From the NCBI RefSeq assembly GCF_003597395.2, contig NC_133770.1, positions 83,697,708 through 83,761,707 of the forward strand: 64,000 bases of DNA, in the 5' to 3' direction. Numbering within the stretch: position 1 is the first letter of the stretch; each line of letters begins with the position of its first letter. The translations under genes and the position numbers were made by a program. A model generated the notes under the pieces. It was not told where the DNA came from. It did not search any database and saw only the letters and a program-made list of their open reading frames with translations. Positions 45,246 through 58,025 of this stretch are shown one piece after another. This DNA comes from Chelonoidis abingdonii (Eukaryota; Chordata; Testudines; Testudinidae).

Positions 45246-48200
45246 CCTAAACGACTAAGCAATGTCCTTTATCCCAGATTCCTAGAGCACTGCAAATGGT
45301 ACGTAGGTTTTGAACTTTCATTGTCTGTCAAATAGCGTTTCATTTATTTTTTCACATTGTTAGCACATTTGCTATAAAACTTTATATTAGATATGTACAG
45401 ATAAGAGGCAGAAACTCTGCTTGCTTAATACAGCCCTTAATTTTTAGTAACAAAATGGAAATACTAAAATAAATAATTGTCTGGGCATGGCTGCAAGCCA
45501 GACACCACACTATTTCAAGAGGATTCCCTGTTACAATCATTGTTATTTCGAGAGACTAAAAAATTAGGAAATATTTTCTTGTTCTTCTAATTAGACCCAG
45601 GGGGGGAAATGAATCAGCAAGAGTCCCTCATTCCTTTTTAATATGAGACTATAATGTCTGAAGCTCATTAAAGATGACCTGGTTAGGAATTACAATGTCT
45701 TACACATATACCCCCAAAACAGGATTTTATTTCTCTGGAACCTATTTAATTTCATGTTCATTAACAAGCTTTTCTTGCTTTCTGGTTTTTGGACCCATTA
45801 TTTTACAATATATTTCCCCATTTCCTTCATTTCTTTTGCTTCTCCCTCCTCCATTAGGTGTTTAAGTGCAAAAAAAATACACATTGTGATGCCTATGTAA
45901 CTCTTCTTCTACTACTTATATGTATTCATGGCCTGGGTCCTTCAGTCGGGATAGTATTGGCCTTGATTGTGTTAACATCTGTTGATAGGCAACAGGATCT
46001 GAAGTCATCAGTTCGTGGTGGTTTTGCATGAGGCCTCTTGCTTTAATAAAGATGAGCATGAAATGGATGTAACTCAGCCTATAAGAATAGTCTTACTGTA
46101 CACTGTATGGCTTAAACAATATTCTAGGGATTCAGACTTAAGATCATCAAGACAGTGGGGAACCCTCCGTACCTCCTAAAATAAGATCAGACAACATGAA
46201 TCTCTTGGTATTTAATGTTTCCACAAGATAGAAGTGAAGGTACCCACAATATAAATATATGTAACATGCTTCTTATACTGTATTCTGTTAAATACATTGA
46301 CTTAAAGAAAAGTATTTAAGGTTAAGGAATAATATAAATGCAACATGGAAGAGGAGCAAAGGAAACCTATAAAGATGGACCATGGAAGCTGGAGTTTCAT
46401 AAAAATAAACACAGGATGAATTCAGGTTGGGTTCCATTTCATCTGAGTCTCTGTTGGGATGGGGTAGTAGTAGCTGGATAATGGGTTTTGGTCCATTCCC
46501 AAAATTCTTTCTGAATAATTATCTGAACCTCAGCTGTGCTATGACTAGTGCCTCTCTTGACCACACAATCTCTTGCGTTGATATGCTTTGAATCACATCT
46601 TCCTGCTCTTTGGAAGGAGTGAGTGGATGATAGCCAATAGCTTGTATCTGACAGGGATGGTCAAAATATTTTTTTTGTTGATCTTTACAGACTGTGGAAA
46701 AAGACAAAGATTCTGTTCAGAAGAAGCAAAACCATCCAGTATGACAAAATAATCATGTCATGAGGCTGTGACACTACATTACAACACTGCCTATGTCACA
46801 GGGTGATGCTGTGTTGATGGTACTGCAACCTCAAAAATAAATCTGAAACTTCTGTGGGACACAGAGCAGGCATACAAAAGTTGGGTCTGCCTCAGGATTT
46901 TGGAGGTGGAGGGCAAGCCTCAGCTAACCATTTCAGAATAACATTTTGATATTTATATACATATCAGCCAGCAAGTTTTCTCCTTTTCCTTCTTCCCTGT
47001 CCCTCTATTCCTCCCCCACACCCACCCCCACCCCAACCACACTCACCCACACAAGCAATATTCCCAGAAACTCCCAGGCTAGATATGTCATTACAGCAAT
47101 ATGCTTCTTAATAGAATGAGTGCAGTTAGATATCAAATTCTAGCAGTGTATTAATAAAAGTTTCAAAAAAGAGCAAACAACATTTACCTGCCAGACCAAC
47201 ATGAAATATTGCTTGCAGGAAATTAAAATATCTGTGCCCTTTTATGTGTTCAGATACCCTTTTCCTCACCAGGGGATAATGAAAACAAACAAAAAAACCC
47301 CAATGTCTTGAAATTCATTATTTTAAGTAATGCTGGCAGAGGGTGAAGAAAATACAATGCAATCTGTCTGAAATGACAATTCAAGAGACCAGCAAAAACT
47401 GTTTTTTTGAAGCAGGAAGCTGAGATACATTTCTCAGTGACAGAAGTAGGCTGGGAAGAAATATGGGAGGAGTGTCAGAAATGTATCCATTTATTATAGC
47501 TACAATTTTCTGAAACAAAATTTTATACAGGTTCTGACACCAAAGCATCTTCCTAAAGCAAGTTTAGCTAACCATGGAAAATGACAGAGACGCACTAACC
47601 TTAACCCACAATCTTCTCTTTTCACAACAATGGGGGCTATGTAAACTTGGTACAGTGTAAACTCCCAGGGTATGGATGACCTACCCAGTGGGTGGAGCAG
47701 GACTTTGCATGGTGGGTATGGTGGCAGTTCAGAGTAATGGTGAGCTCAGACCCAGGAGTCAAGTACCAAGCCAAGAGTCAAGTAGGAGCCAGGGTTGAGG
47801 AGCCAAACCAAAGGTCAGAACAAAAGTTAGAATTAGGAGTAAGGCAAGTAGACAAGACTAGATTGGAACTCACAGGAGTCAAGGCTGGAATAAGACTGGA
47901 ATCAGGCTGGAGCAGGGGCTGGAGGCAGGACCATGGCAACTGCAAGTATAGGCATGGTACTTGTTGAGCAGCTTCTATGCTGCTGCCAAAACAAGGCTGA
48001 AGTAGAAGGCCATTTGCTCCCTTGCCCAATCAGGAGTCATCATCCTTTTCAGAGGGTTCATTGGGCCCAAGCTGAGCCAGCTGTGCTCCTGCCATACATA
48101 TGCAACATTTGATCAACCTTTTCTTATACATGTTTAGAAAGTTTGTGTAACTTTTGATGTAAGTAAAGACAATGATGCTGCCCTAAGTTTGAGCAAATGC

Positions 48201-49819
48201 TCTCTGGAAATTCTTTGGAGCTAAGAGGTAAAAAACTGTTGCCTCCCCTCTTTCATGAAAGCTTACTAGGAAAGTTGAGAGTGCTTAACACAGGCAAAAC
48301 AAAATATTATTCCCGAACCACATTCTTGTAAATGGTTGAACCATTTCACTGAATCTTTCCAATAATTCAGCCTGAGACAGATATGTGGCATGGGAAATAT
48401 AACCTGAACTGTCAAAATTTAACAAAGTTATAAGCAACTGAAACACAGTTTTATAATGAGTTGTGTCATGCAACCTTCATAATATGTGGTGCTACCAGCC
48501 CTGCCTCTAATATATAAAAATTGTACCATGTTCTATCATTTAAAAAGCATAAATTTGGATCAATCTGATTCATAATTAGGTGGTAATGCAGGAAGATGTT
48601 CTAACAGGAGGGAGGTATGAGACTCATGCTTTAATTGCATGATGCAACTGTTAATTGAGAGCTATTCATAAATTTTTTGATAATTATTAGTCTGTTGATT
48701 TTTTTTGTATGGAGGTAGAGATGAATTTTAGGTACATTTGTTCCTTGCTGGAAATATACAGGTCATTTGGCTTAAACCCTGAACTTTTCAAATAAGAGTT
48801 GTCACACATCTTCAAAATCTATAGGACCATATCAGTTTCTCATAGGTCTTTCTCACATCACAGCAGCTAAGATAAGTGTGGAGGACAATTAAAGAATCCT
48901 GAATTTATTTGGGGCATGCCTGTTCTCTGATGCTGCATCAATCTGTGATTATGTTGGATCATGGATGACATGGCTCAAACAGTCTCATTATACGTGGAAG
49001 CAACTTGTAATGTAAACAAATGTACATTGCAGTATCAGTGCACTGAAACAATTATTTTTTCCTTCAGAACAAATGAAAATAGATGGAAATGTTGATTTTC
49101 TTTAGTGAAAATATATATTTTACCAAAGATAATGTGAGATGACAGAGAAATTTTGTAAGAACAAGTGAGTGTGGAGGTCAGGCTTAAGACATGTAGAAAT
49201 AAGACAAAGAAAAACGTGTGAGAGGACGAAGAGAATAAGTTGTTAGTCCAGACTGATCTTAATGACTACACTGTGCACAATGAATCCAAAATATTAGTCT
49301 TCTCAGTGAGTATGCTGGATCCATATGCCAGCAACAATGAAAGAGTCCAAAGGAGAAAGCTAATTAAGGGGTTATGATACGAAAATGCACACAACTTTTC
49401 ACCAGTGCTATGGAAACAATTACTGGACACAAGATCATGTTCCATTCTAAGGATTCTCTGCCCCTCACCCCACCTCGCTCTCCACTGATTGTTCTCTACT
49501 ATCTGGTGTCCAATTCCCAGAAGTTTGACAAAGAAACTACTGGAATAAGAGTTTCAGGGCTCAGAAACATCTGATATATGCCCATATGCCATACTGACAC
49601 TTCTATGAAGCTATTACCCGGCTTTCCAGAATCTCAGCTTTCATCATCATCATCATCATAAAATAAGTCTCAAGGAATTTTCCATCAAAATGTGGTGGAA
49701 AGAGGGTTTATAGAAAATGAGTTTTTTGCAAAAACAAAATTCTCTACAGGTAAATGTCAATTTTGCTGAAAAGTTTAGTTTTTTCATTTCAGTTTCAACA
49801 TTAAGCTACATTCATCTGA
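45246..49819. other. Unassigned sequence
   Basis: 4.6 kb without an identified gene. It holds a C/A-rich tract at about 47,010-47,056, a short (CAT)n microsatellite at about 49,641-49,660, and a segment at 47,690-47,960 with repeated 'gagtcaag'/'ggctgga' wording. That segment resembles the antisense of gypsy-type LTR sequence, a weak impression. Two protein-like minus-strand frames (46,521-46,691 and 48,285-48,473) are discussed as findings. Confidence 0.4.
46521..46691 (-). CDS. Weak candidate exon, minus strand
   Basis: On the minus strand a pyrimidine-rich acceptor ('ctttgtctttttccacag') precedes a 171-base interval with one frame open to a stop. It reads like a soluble protein (for example HPCQIQAIGYHPLTPSKEQE). 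There is no good donor, so it would have to be a terminal exon. No family is recognised. It is on the opposite strand from the other exon candidates and may well be chance. Confidence 0.12.
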
Positions 49820-50062
49820 CCTATTGTGGTGCCTCATGGAAGTTGTAGTTTAGGTGCTTCATATACACATTCTACTCTATAGGCTGGGCTATATCTTCCA
49901 ATGTTGCACCATGATCTTTCCTTTAGCTGAGGCAGCATGATGCATTATGGGAGTCCCAGGACCATGGTGCATCATCAGAGATGTAATATGGCTTAGCCCA
50001 TAGGGAAGAATGGAGGCATCAAGCAGCTGAACTACAACTCCCAGGATACACCACAGTAGCCC
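49820..50062. repeat. Foldback (inverted-repeat) element
   Basis: A left arm ('tggtgcctcatggaagttgt', then 'tataggctgggctat') pairs with a right arm ('ttagcccatagggaagaatg', then 'gaactacaactcccagga'). The arms are about 75 and 80 bases with a loop near 49,900-49,985. It looks like a MITE with long arms. The 'actacaactcccag' motif is typical of old vertebrate MITEs. No target duplication was seen. Confidence 0.6.
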
Positions 50063-50204
50063 AGAAAGATGTAATTTAAGTTTGGACCAGTCCAAAATGG
50101 AATGTTTCAATATTTCTGCACTGAAATTTTTCAGAACATTTCATTCCATGAAAAGTTTTGATATTTCAACCTTTCATCTCAATTAACGGACAAAAATAAA
50201 TGTT

Positions 50205-51045
50205 ATAGACTCATAGACTTTAAGGTGAGAAGGGATCAATATGATCATCTAGTCTGACCTCCTGCACAAAGCAGGCCACAGAACCCTACCCATCCACTTC
50301 TATAACAAACTCCTAACCTATGTCTGAGTTATTGAAGTCTTCAAATTGTGGTTTNNNNNNNNNNNNNNNNNNNNNNNNNNNNNNNNNNNNNNNNNNNNNN
50401 NNNNNNNNNNNNNNNNNNNNNNNNNNNNNNNNNNNNNNNNNNNNNNNNNNNNNNNNNNNNNNNNNNNNNNNNNNNNNNNNNNNNNNNNNNNNNNNNNNNN
50501 NNNNNNNNNNNNNNNNNNNNNNNNNNNNNNNNNNNNNNNNNNNNNNNNNNNNNNNNNNNCAAAATTAAGCTATCCCATCATACCATCCCTTCCATAAACT
50601 TATCAAGCTTAGTCTTAAAGCCAGATATGTCTTTTGCCCCCACTACTCCCCTTGGAAGGCTGTTCCAGAACTTCAATCCTCTAATGGTTAGAAACTTGCC
50701 TCTAATTTCGAGTCTAAACTTCCTAGTGTCCAGTTTACACCCATTTGTTCTTGTGTCTACATTGGTACTAAGCTTAAATAATTCCTCTCCCTGCCTAATA
50801 TTAATCCCTCTGATATATTTATAAAGAGCAAGCGTATCCCCCCTCAACCTTCTTTTGGTTAGGCTAAACAAGCCAAGCTCTTTGAGTCTCCTTTCATAAG
50901 AGAGGCTTTCCATTCCTCAGATCATCCTAGTAGCCTGTCTCTGAACCTGTTCCAGTTTGAATTCATCCTTCTTAAACATAGACCAGAACTGCACACAGTA
51001 TTCCAAATGAGGTCTCACCAGTGCCTTATATAACGGTAGTTGAGA
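50205..51045 (-). mobile_element. CR1 LINE 3' part, antisense, with a gap
   Basis: Minus-strand CR1 ORF2 C-terminus: 50,917-51,045 ends the reverse transcriptase ('[17 protein letters not shown]') and 50,578-50,913 continues with 'LSYERRLKELGLFSL' and 'FWNSLPRGVVGAKD', separated by a frame break near 50,914. The 3' UTR follows at 50,205-50,354, beyond a 205-N gap. The 3' terminus is at 50,205. It is 5'-truncated, lacking the endonuclease and most of the reverse transcriptase. Confidence 0.85.
50355..50559. other. Assembly gap, 205 N
   Basis: A run of 205 N. Both sides are the same antisense CR1, so the missing part should be CR1 3' UTR. Comparison with 25,237-25,504 suggests the true length is somewhat over 205. 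Confidence 0.95.
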
Positions 51046-51098
51046 AGAAAGCCCAACCATGTGAACAAAGTGTAACCAGTGCAGAGATGAGTCTCTAG

Positions 51099-51322
51099 CA
51101 GGGCCAGCTAAGGACGCAGGTGCTTGGGGTGGCCAATGGGAAGGGGCAGCACGTCTGGGTCTTCGATGGCAATTCGGTGGCAGGTCCCTCTTGGAGTGAA
51201 GGACCTGCCGCCGAATTGCCGCCGAAGAGTGGAGGAGCATGATCACACTGCTGTGGCTGGTTTTTTGTTTTGTTTTGTTTTTTTGCTTCTTGGGACTGTA
51301 GAAAACCTGGAGCCGGCCCCTG
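51099..51322. mobile_element. Non-autonomous hAT element
   Basis: Ends 'cagggccagctaagg' and 'ctggagccggcccctg' are inverted repeats. The flanks 'gtctctag' (51,091-51,098) and 'gtctccag' (51,323-51,330) match at 7 of 8. The interior has 'ggcaattcggtggcaggtcc' and its near-complement, the GC-rich core of this family, plus a T-rich 'ttttgttttgttttg' tract. It is non-coding. Confidence 0.8.
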
Positions 51323-51330
51323 GTCTCCAG

Positions 51331-52662
51331 AGTGCATAGAACAAAAACTTTGGGAGGTTTGAACTCAGGTGCCCCAGTGATGATGATTTAAATGTCAACA
51401 TTGTTAATTATTTCATTCTTCAACTGAGAAAATAGGGGAATGCATAAATATACAGATTTTATTCTCAATAACATCTCATTTTGGTGCAACACATGGGTAG
51501 TGCATGGCAGATACTACCACTTTTTTTTTTTAACCAATCTAGAAGCCAAGCCCAAAGATTCCAACAGAGTCCATTGGCACATTCAAGCCCTTCCATGGGA
51601 AAGCCAAGATCAAGAAGCCTAGTAGAGCCAGGCAATACACATGATCATATTTTGGTTATCTGCACAATCTACTGTGAGCTGTATCTCATTTTGGTGAAGC
51701 TTATTTTGTGGGCAGAACCTGAAAATATGCCACTACTTTTTTTCCCCAGTTTAAATCCTGAACAGTTTCTTCCCTGGCCTGTTCCCCTTGCAAAGGAGAC
51801 TCAAAAAGCTCCTATAATTGCACAAATCCTCCTCCATGAGCTCCATTTCCCATGAAGCCCAAATTCTTCCCACACAAATCCTTCCAATTAATTGCAAATT
51901 GGAGTATGTTGTCTCAGCATGGGGCCAATCTCCAACTAAATCAAAATACCTCCTCTCCTTCTGGACCCATCTTCCCCCCTAGAGTAACACCCGTAAGTCT
52001 GCTTCTGGAAGAATTTTCCATAGTTATCATCTTCCTAACTTCCACCACAGCCTCAGTACAACACTGCTATAAAAATGAACTGGTAATTTTTCTCCAACCC
52101 TTACAGGAAACCTCTCAAGAGAGGCAATGAAACAGGTAAAACTCAAGTGCTACATCTAACACCCTTCCTTCCACCTGTATTCCCCAGAAAGAAGCCAGAG
52201 AGGGGAAAAAAACTACTTAAGACCTTGTCCCGGTTCCCCTGAACCTGAAGTTTCACTAACAGAACCTGAAGTACACAAAGTTCATTGTTGCATTGATTAA
52301 AGACTAGAAGGGTATCACAGCCAACTGCATCTATTCAAAACAGACTTCTGTTTTGACCTCTGCAAAGGTCCTCTCTTGAGAGTAATTAAAATTTATTTTA
52401 TGTTATGAACAACTCCTATCTTTGTAAAAGTTATTGAACTAATCTCCATCAGTTATATAAGTTTGTAAAATGGCTTTGGACCATGCATTCTTGATTTCTG
52501 GCTGAAAAGTTACTAGTCAAAACTTCCTAGCATATAACTAGAACTCCAAACACAATTATGAAGGAGAAATAATTGTCAATCAAGAATATGTTACAGTTAG
52601 CCCAGAGAATGACTTAGGACAGAAGCTAGCACTAGATGGCAATGTACCTTTGTAAAAGAATT
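51331..52662. other. Unassigned sequence
   Basis: No gene recognised. Overlapping frames of 124 and 92 codons (51,481-51,855 and 51,852-52,130) have pyrimidine-rich, low-complexity translations and match nothing I know. Confidence 0.45.
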
Positions 52663-52676
52663 CTTCTAGGACACAG

Positions 52677-55600
52677 CAGAGAATCCTGTGGCACCTTATA
52701 GACTAACAGAGGTTTTGGAGCGTGAGCTTTCGTGGGTGAATACCCACTTCGTCAGATGCAGGTAGTGGAAATTTCCAGGGGCAGGTATATATATGCTAGC
52801 AAGCAAGCTAGNNNNNNNNNNNNNNNNNNNNNNNNNGAGTGTGAGGCCTTGTTCTAGCCTAAGTAGAGGTCGTTGAAAACCAGAGGAGCAGAGAAGACTG
52901 GTTCATGTATTGGCAGCATTACGAAGTCTTTGTTTTAGTCCACCGAGTGATGAAATGGTCATTGGATTTCCAATTTGAACATACGGAAATATGAACTGAA
53001 GACTCAAAGGCAGTTATCTTCTTTGAAGTCTGTTGTTCGCTGAGGTTTTATTGCTTGGCAGGATAGGCCACACTTAAGGTCTGAAGTTAGTGTGGCCAGG
53101 GAGGCTGAACGTTGCTCCTCCTCTCTACAGGTATTTTGTTTTGCCATCTTACTGAATATCTGAATTTGGTCCATTTATCTTTTCCGTAAGGAGTGACTGC
53201 ATGTCGGTTTGGGACGATTAGGTGCTGTGGTATCATAGCAGTAGGAGGCCATTGTCATTGGGGCACTATGATGGCGTATTATATTGACATTGATTTGGAC
53301 ATTGCAGAGTGATGAACCAAGTTGATGAACATAAGTTGATTGTGTGGATGGGGATCGGTATACGGTCCATTGTGGTGTCGCTGGTTGTACAGCTGTAGAT
53401 AATGTGGGCAGAGTGGATTCGAGGTTGGTGGCTGATTGAGTCTGAGCTGGAGTTACTATTGGATGCAGGTGTGCAGGTTGCTAGTGAGTATAAATTTCAG
53501 GCGTTTGGCTGGTTGTCTGTGAGCAAGGACTGGCTGCACCCAAGACCTGTGAAAGGTGGATCATTGTAAGGATGGGTGTAGCATCCCTGATGAATGCGTG
53601 AGGGGTTTAGCTGGGGCTGTATGTGTTATGGCAGTGGAGTCCATGTTGGTTTCTATTCTTGGGTTTGTTCTTGCATAGCTGAGGGAGAGGCTATCTCGGG
53701 TACACGTTCTGGCTCTGTTGATACTGTTGTCGACTACTGTTCCTCAGTGCGCGTTATGTAGTTACGAGAAATGCTGTGTGGAGAAAGATTTTGTAGGTGG
53801 TTGGTCCTGTATGAGGGGTTTAGGGCAGAATGCGTTGTAACTCAGTGCTTGCTGTAGACAATGAGATCGTGTGAGTGTGCCCAGGCGGGATGGAAGTGGC
53901 ATGCGCCTCAGATGAGGTAGGCAATAGCCGGTCGGTGGTTTATCGTATATGCCCGAGTGTGTTAATGTGCACCATCGCTTATTTGCACTTGGTGTCTAGG
54001 AAGTGAGACCTCACGTGTAGATTAGGTTCAGGCTGAGAGTTCGTGGTGGAGGGTGAGTCGTTGAAATTCGTCGGCTGGAATTTTTCTAGATTCTTTCCCT
54101 TCCCATGGGTCCGGTGAATGAGATGTATCAATGCTAGCGCTACGGCTTTTGCATGAGAAAGGAGCTCGGCATGATGTGGACGAGAGCTTAGGAGTGTTGT
54201 TCCAGAGTCAGCTCTCTTAAATCTATAACTGGCATGATGTCAGGGGCCTGCGGGTGCCCATAGCGTTGCCACTGATTGGATGGTAATCTTATTGTTCATC
54301 AACTTGAAATAGGTTGTGTCATGTGAGTTGATAAGGCACCGAGCTCAGCAGCCAGTTGATGCTGCTGGCAGTCATCAGCGGTTGGTGTTTCCTACAGATT
54401 GTATTCCTCTGATAGTGTGGGATGTTTGTGTTGAGAGCCTCTAATCCTTAGTGGTAGGCTAAGGATGAGTGTTTTCTGGAGAGGAGTGACCAATGCGTTG
54501 TAGTATTCCTCAGGAAATCAGTGGTGTTCACGGAAGATAGTGGGAAAGTGCTAGGTGCGGTCCTGAAGTAGAGAGTCCAATATCCGAACAGTCCTTCTCG
54601 TGAGAGTTGGCCATGCGAGATGATGGGGCGTCCAGGTTTCCGGAGTTGTTGGATCTTGAGTGATTAGATAGAATCACCCTGTCGGGGCTCTAAGGGTATA
54701 TTTGTTATTTTTTCGAGGTGTTAGTGTAGAAGTGTCTGAGTCAAGATGGTAGCAGTTGCTTCGTGTATTCTCAGGGGATCTGAGGAGTGGCTGATAGAAT
54801 TTGTATTGGAGAGTGGCTGGCGGCTCCTTTTGGTAGGTCAGACGCCGTTCATGATGACAACAGCACTCTTTATCAGCCCTCTTCTGATAGATAATGTCAG
54901 GGTCGCCTGGTGTTTCTGAGGCTGTGCGATGGCATTAGCGTTCTGGCCACGCTTAGGATTATGACGGCAAGCAGGTGATGTTTTTCAACAACGCATTTCT
55001 GGCCTGTGCACGATCCGGCGAGCATTCAATGTAATAGGTCCAGACTGTCATTTCGACCCTCAGGAGGAGTCCATGTGGCAGTTCTTCTTCTTGTGTGTGG
55101 TGGGTGAGGATACCATGTGTATCAGTGCCTGTTCAGTGTTGTTCTGGAATATTCTGTTGGAGTCGCAGATGGCGAACGTTAGCTTCAGATCGCACACAGA
55201 CACTGTCCTCATGTTGGTGGGGGGTGGCAGGCACAAGAGAGTCCCGAGGCTGGGACAGATCTTTTCTGGGCTGATGTGTGTAGTTGGGGAATTGACTATA
55301 TTGCTGGGTTGGCGATTAGGGGTACACGGTTGTGGCCCATGTGTCAGGGTAGGAGTTTAGGCCTTCACTGTCTTTTTCCTTTGTAGAGATGTGAATGACG
55401 TGGCTGTGTAAGATCTCACTGTCTTTTTTAGTGAGTCCGTTTTTATGGAAGTTTGGTTATTAATTGAAGGTCTACAGTTGGAGAGCTCTTTTTTGATGTT
55501 TTCCTGTTTCTGTTGTATAGGATTGTATCAAGTGGTTCCTCATAGTTTCTTTGAGTTGTTGGCATTATCTTCCTGTGGTCTGTGTAGTATTTAGATAGCA

Positions 55601-55758
55601 GTGGATTTTTATACTGGAATTTCCAATACCTGACGATCTGACGAGTGGGTATTCACCCACGAAAGCTCACGCTCCAAAACCTCTGTTAGTCTATAAGGTG
55701 CCACAGGATTCTCTGCTGCTTTCACAGATCCAGACTAACACGGCTACCCCTCTGATAC
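52677..55758 (-). mobile_element. Penelope-like retroelement with inverted terminal arms
   Basis: The outer 110-130 bases at each end are inverted copies of each other ('gtgggtgaatacccactt' against 'gtgggtattcacccacgaa'). The element is bracketed by a 14-bp direct repeat, 'cttctaggacacag' (52,663-52,676 and 55,759-55,772). On the minus strand the interior follows the order of the Penelope-like family I recognise from turtles: reverse transcriptase toward the right (core about 54,050-54,900) and a GIY-YIG endonuclease toward the left (about 53,150-53,330). From 52,837 to about 55,635 the sequence is riddled with small indels, so no frame is intact. I attribute most of that to unpolished reads, not necessarily to decay. 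Confidence 0.7.
52812..52836. other. Assembly gap, 25 N
   Basis: A second run of exactly 25 N, between clean element sequence on the left and noisy sequence on the right. Little element sequence seems to be missing across it. Confidence 0.95.
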
Positions 55759-55772
55759 CTTCTAGGACACAG

Positions 55773-58025
55773 ATATTTACACATTTAATTTTGCTAAATA
55801 TTATACTACCTACTTACTGCTGTAGATACAGATATATGTTGACCTGGGTCTTTTAAAAATAAACTTAGGTTTTTTTTCATTTCTTTCTTTTTAATTTAGA
55901 ATTACACCTTATCATGCTCTAGTCTAGAGATGGTCAAAATAGAAAAAGTGATTTATAATTTTAATCCAATGTATGTTAGCCACTATTCATCACTTGTCAG
56001 TTTCCTGTTTTAGAAGTTGAAGTCATTCAGTTAGGAACAACAGAATGTGACTTAGGTGACCACTCATACAAACAATGAATAGCAGCTAATCAAAGCGAAC
56101 TGTACACTGAGATTCAATAGAGTGGGCTGAAATTTGTACACATACTACTTTATTTGACAAATACTTTTGTATATATCAGGGCTGGCTTGCAAAGGGGTTG
56201 TGAAGAAAACATGAGTGCTATATTTGTTAGATAATCCATACAGAATGAGCAAGTCAACTTGCTCCACTCTAGGCATACTACATTCACCCTCCTTTCCGTC
56301 CTCATCGTGGTTCCTTCTCAGCTGCCCCTGTCCCCTTGCCAAATAAGGCCTGGGAAACCAAGTCTTTCTTCCCAGGTGTCATCAAATCTAGGATGTGATG
56401 AATCACGGCAGGAAGTGCATTCCAGAACCAAGGATCCACCCATTATCAAAAATATCCTGCCACCATCCCATTCTTTTTATACCAGGAGTGGTCTTTGAGT
56501 TGATGAGCATTAGAGGGATGCAATTGCTCCAGTATTAGTGTAGTCAGGGCCAAATTATTAAAGCTTTAGATTTTAAAGATGTTTACATTATTTTTGCCTG
56601 GGTAAGGGCAAATAATGCCTCTTGTAGATTTGTATCTTACCTTTTAAGGTCATTCTAGGAAGAACAGACTTGTGGTAGTGCATGGAAAACCGTAAAGGCC
56701 AAATTCTACTGTCACTCCATAAACAACTCATTTGAAGTCAGTGGAATGTACATCAAGACAGAGCTGGTTCTAGAGGCCCAACCTTGCACTTACTGATGTC
56801 ATTTGGAGTTTCGCCATTGACTTCAATTAGAGTACCACTGGAGTCTGGAGGGTAGCATTCCCGTCTCTGATCTGTACTGGATCTCTCTTAGTTGCAATAC
56901 TGATCTTAGTTCTCTATTTTGCTCTCATGCTCTGCACACAGCACCAACAGAAGTCTGCGTGTAAAGTACAGAATAGACAACAAAGATCATAGCAGAATCT
57001 GGAGAAAGAAATTTTGCCCTGTTTTCTTTTTATGTAGTGTTTTATAAAGTCTTGGGAATAAGTACGATATTACCCAAAACCACAATGTAGCATGTGAGAA
57101 CCACTACATATTAGAACAGTACAAGGTCTTGTCCACATTGTAACTTTAAACTGAGTTTGTAACTCATTAGTGGCATGATGCATACTAAGTAACTGTGGCA
57201 GCTCACAGCAGTTTGCCTTTGCCAGTGGTCTGTTCTGCTTCATGGCTGGTTGTTGCTGGCACACTTTTTTTGCAGCAAAGAAAGAACTTCTTGATTATGA
57301 CTGAGGATCCTGCCAATCCTCTTTGCTCCCAACTCCATGAGGTAAGATATCCCTGAGTGAAACAGCAGATGAGCTTCTGGTGCCACTCAGCTCATCGCTT
57401 TAGCCATTGCTGAAGCACTATGGGATGCCAGCCCAGAATTTCAGAGAAGGCACAGACACAAACATGGTTAGTGAGCGTAGGAGGTGTGGATGCACAGGAT
57501 TGGGTTAAGAGTAAAGCTGCTGCCTTGGCACCCATTAACTGTGCCTGTTGTAGTCAGATCAGATGAAAGACACAAATTAGTTTAAAAAGCAGAGTGTATC
57601 TAAAGTGTAGACAAGGCTTTCAAGTCAAACTCAACTAGTTCAGTCCTGCAAGGTGCTGAACACTCTGGCACTGATTCAGCAAAACATGTAAGCGGTTGCA
57701 GGATCAAACCCAAAGTTATTTCCAAAATCCAAACTAGATAATTGTTACAGCCTCCAAAACACCTATTTCCACGGCCTTGATGTACCAAGATTACTCTAGA
57801 CTGACTTTGGCTTTAGGTGAAGGATTCTAGATATATAACCCACAATTTAGTCCTAGCAACAACAGGGACGTTTTAATGAGAATCCCTCAGCTAAAAGGAA
57901 CATTAGAAAACTCCAATGTGTACTTCTTAGTGAAATCACTAGATAAGCCAATCAGCATTGTTAGACACAGCGCATTGACTCCCAGAAAATTACAGTTTCT
58001 GGGGTAGCAATTCCTACAGTGACAT
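55773..58025. other. Unassigned sequence
   Basis: No named repeat except short palindromic-repeat fragments (about 56,693-56,840 and 57,668-57,700). It contains candidate exon 57,276-57,341. Confidence 0.45.
57276..57341 (+). CDS. Candidate internal exon
   Basis: A 66-base interval is bounded by a strong acceptor ('cacactttttttgcag') and a strong donor (GAG followed by 'gtaaga'). Of the three frames only phase 0 is open. It gives 22 codons (QRKNFLIMTEDPANPLC and on to SQLHE) and ends in phase 0, so it can splice directly to the candidate terminal exon at 63,171 and to the candidate at 39,511. I do not recognise the protein. Among the exon candidates this has the best splice signals. Confidence 0.35.

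Noticed and set aside
49060..49110. Exon after the strong acceptor ending near 49,067
   Set aside because: Frames close within about a dozen codons and no donor follows.
50320..50597. Open frames across the 205-N gap
   Set aside because: They consist almost entirely of unknown residues.
52677..55758. DNA transposon with terminal inverted repeats
   Set aside because: The 14-bp target duplication is too long for the DNA transposons considered, and the interior order fits a Penelope-like retroelement.
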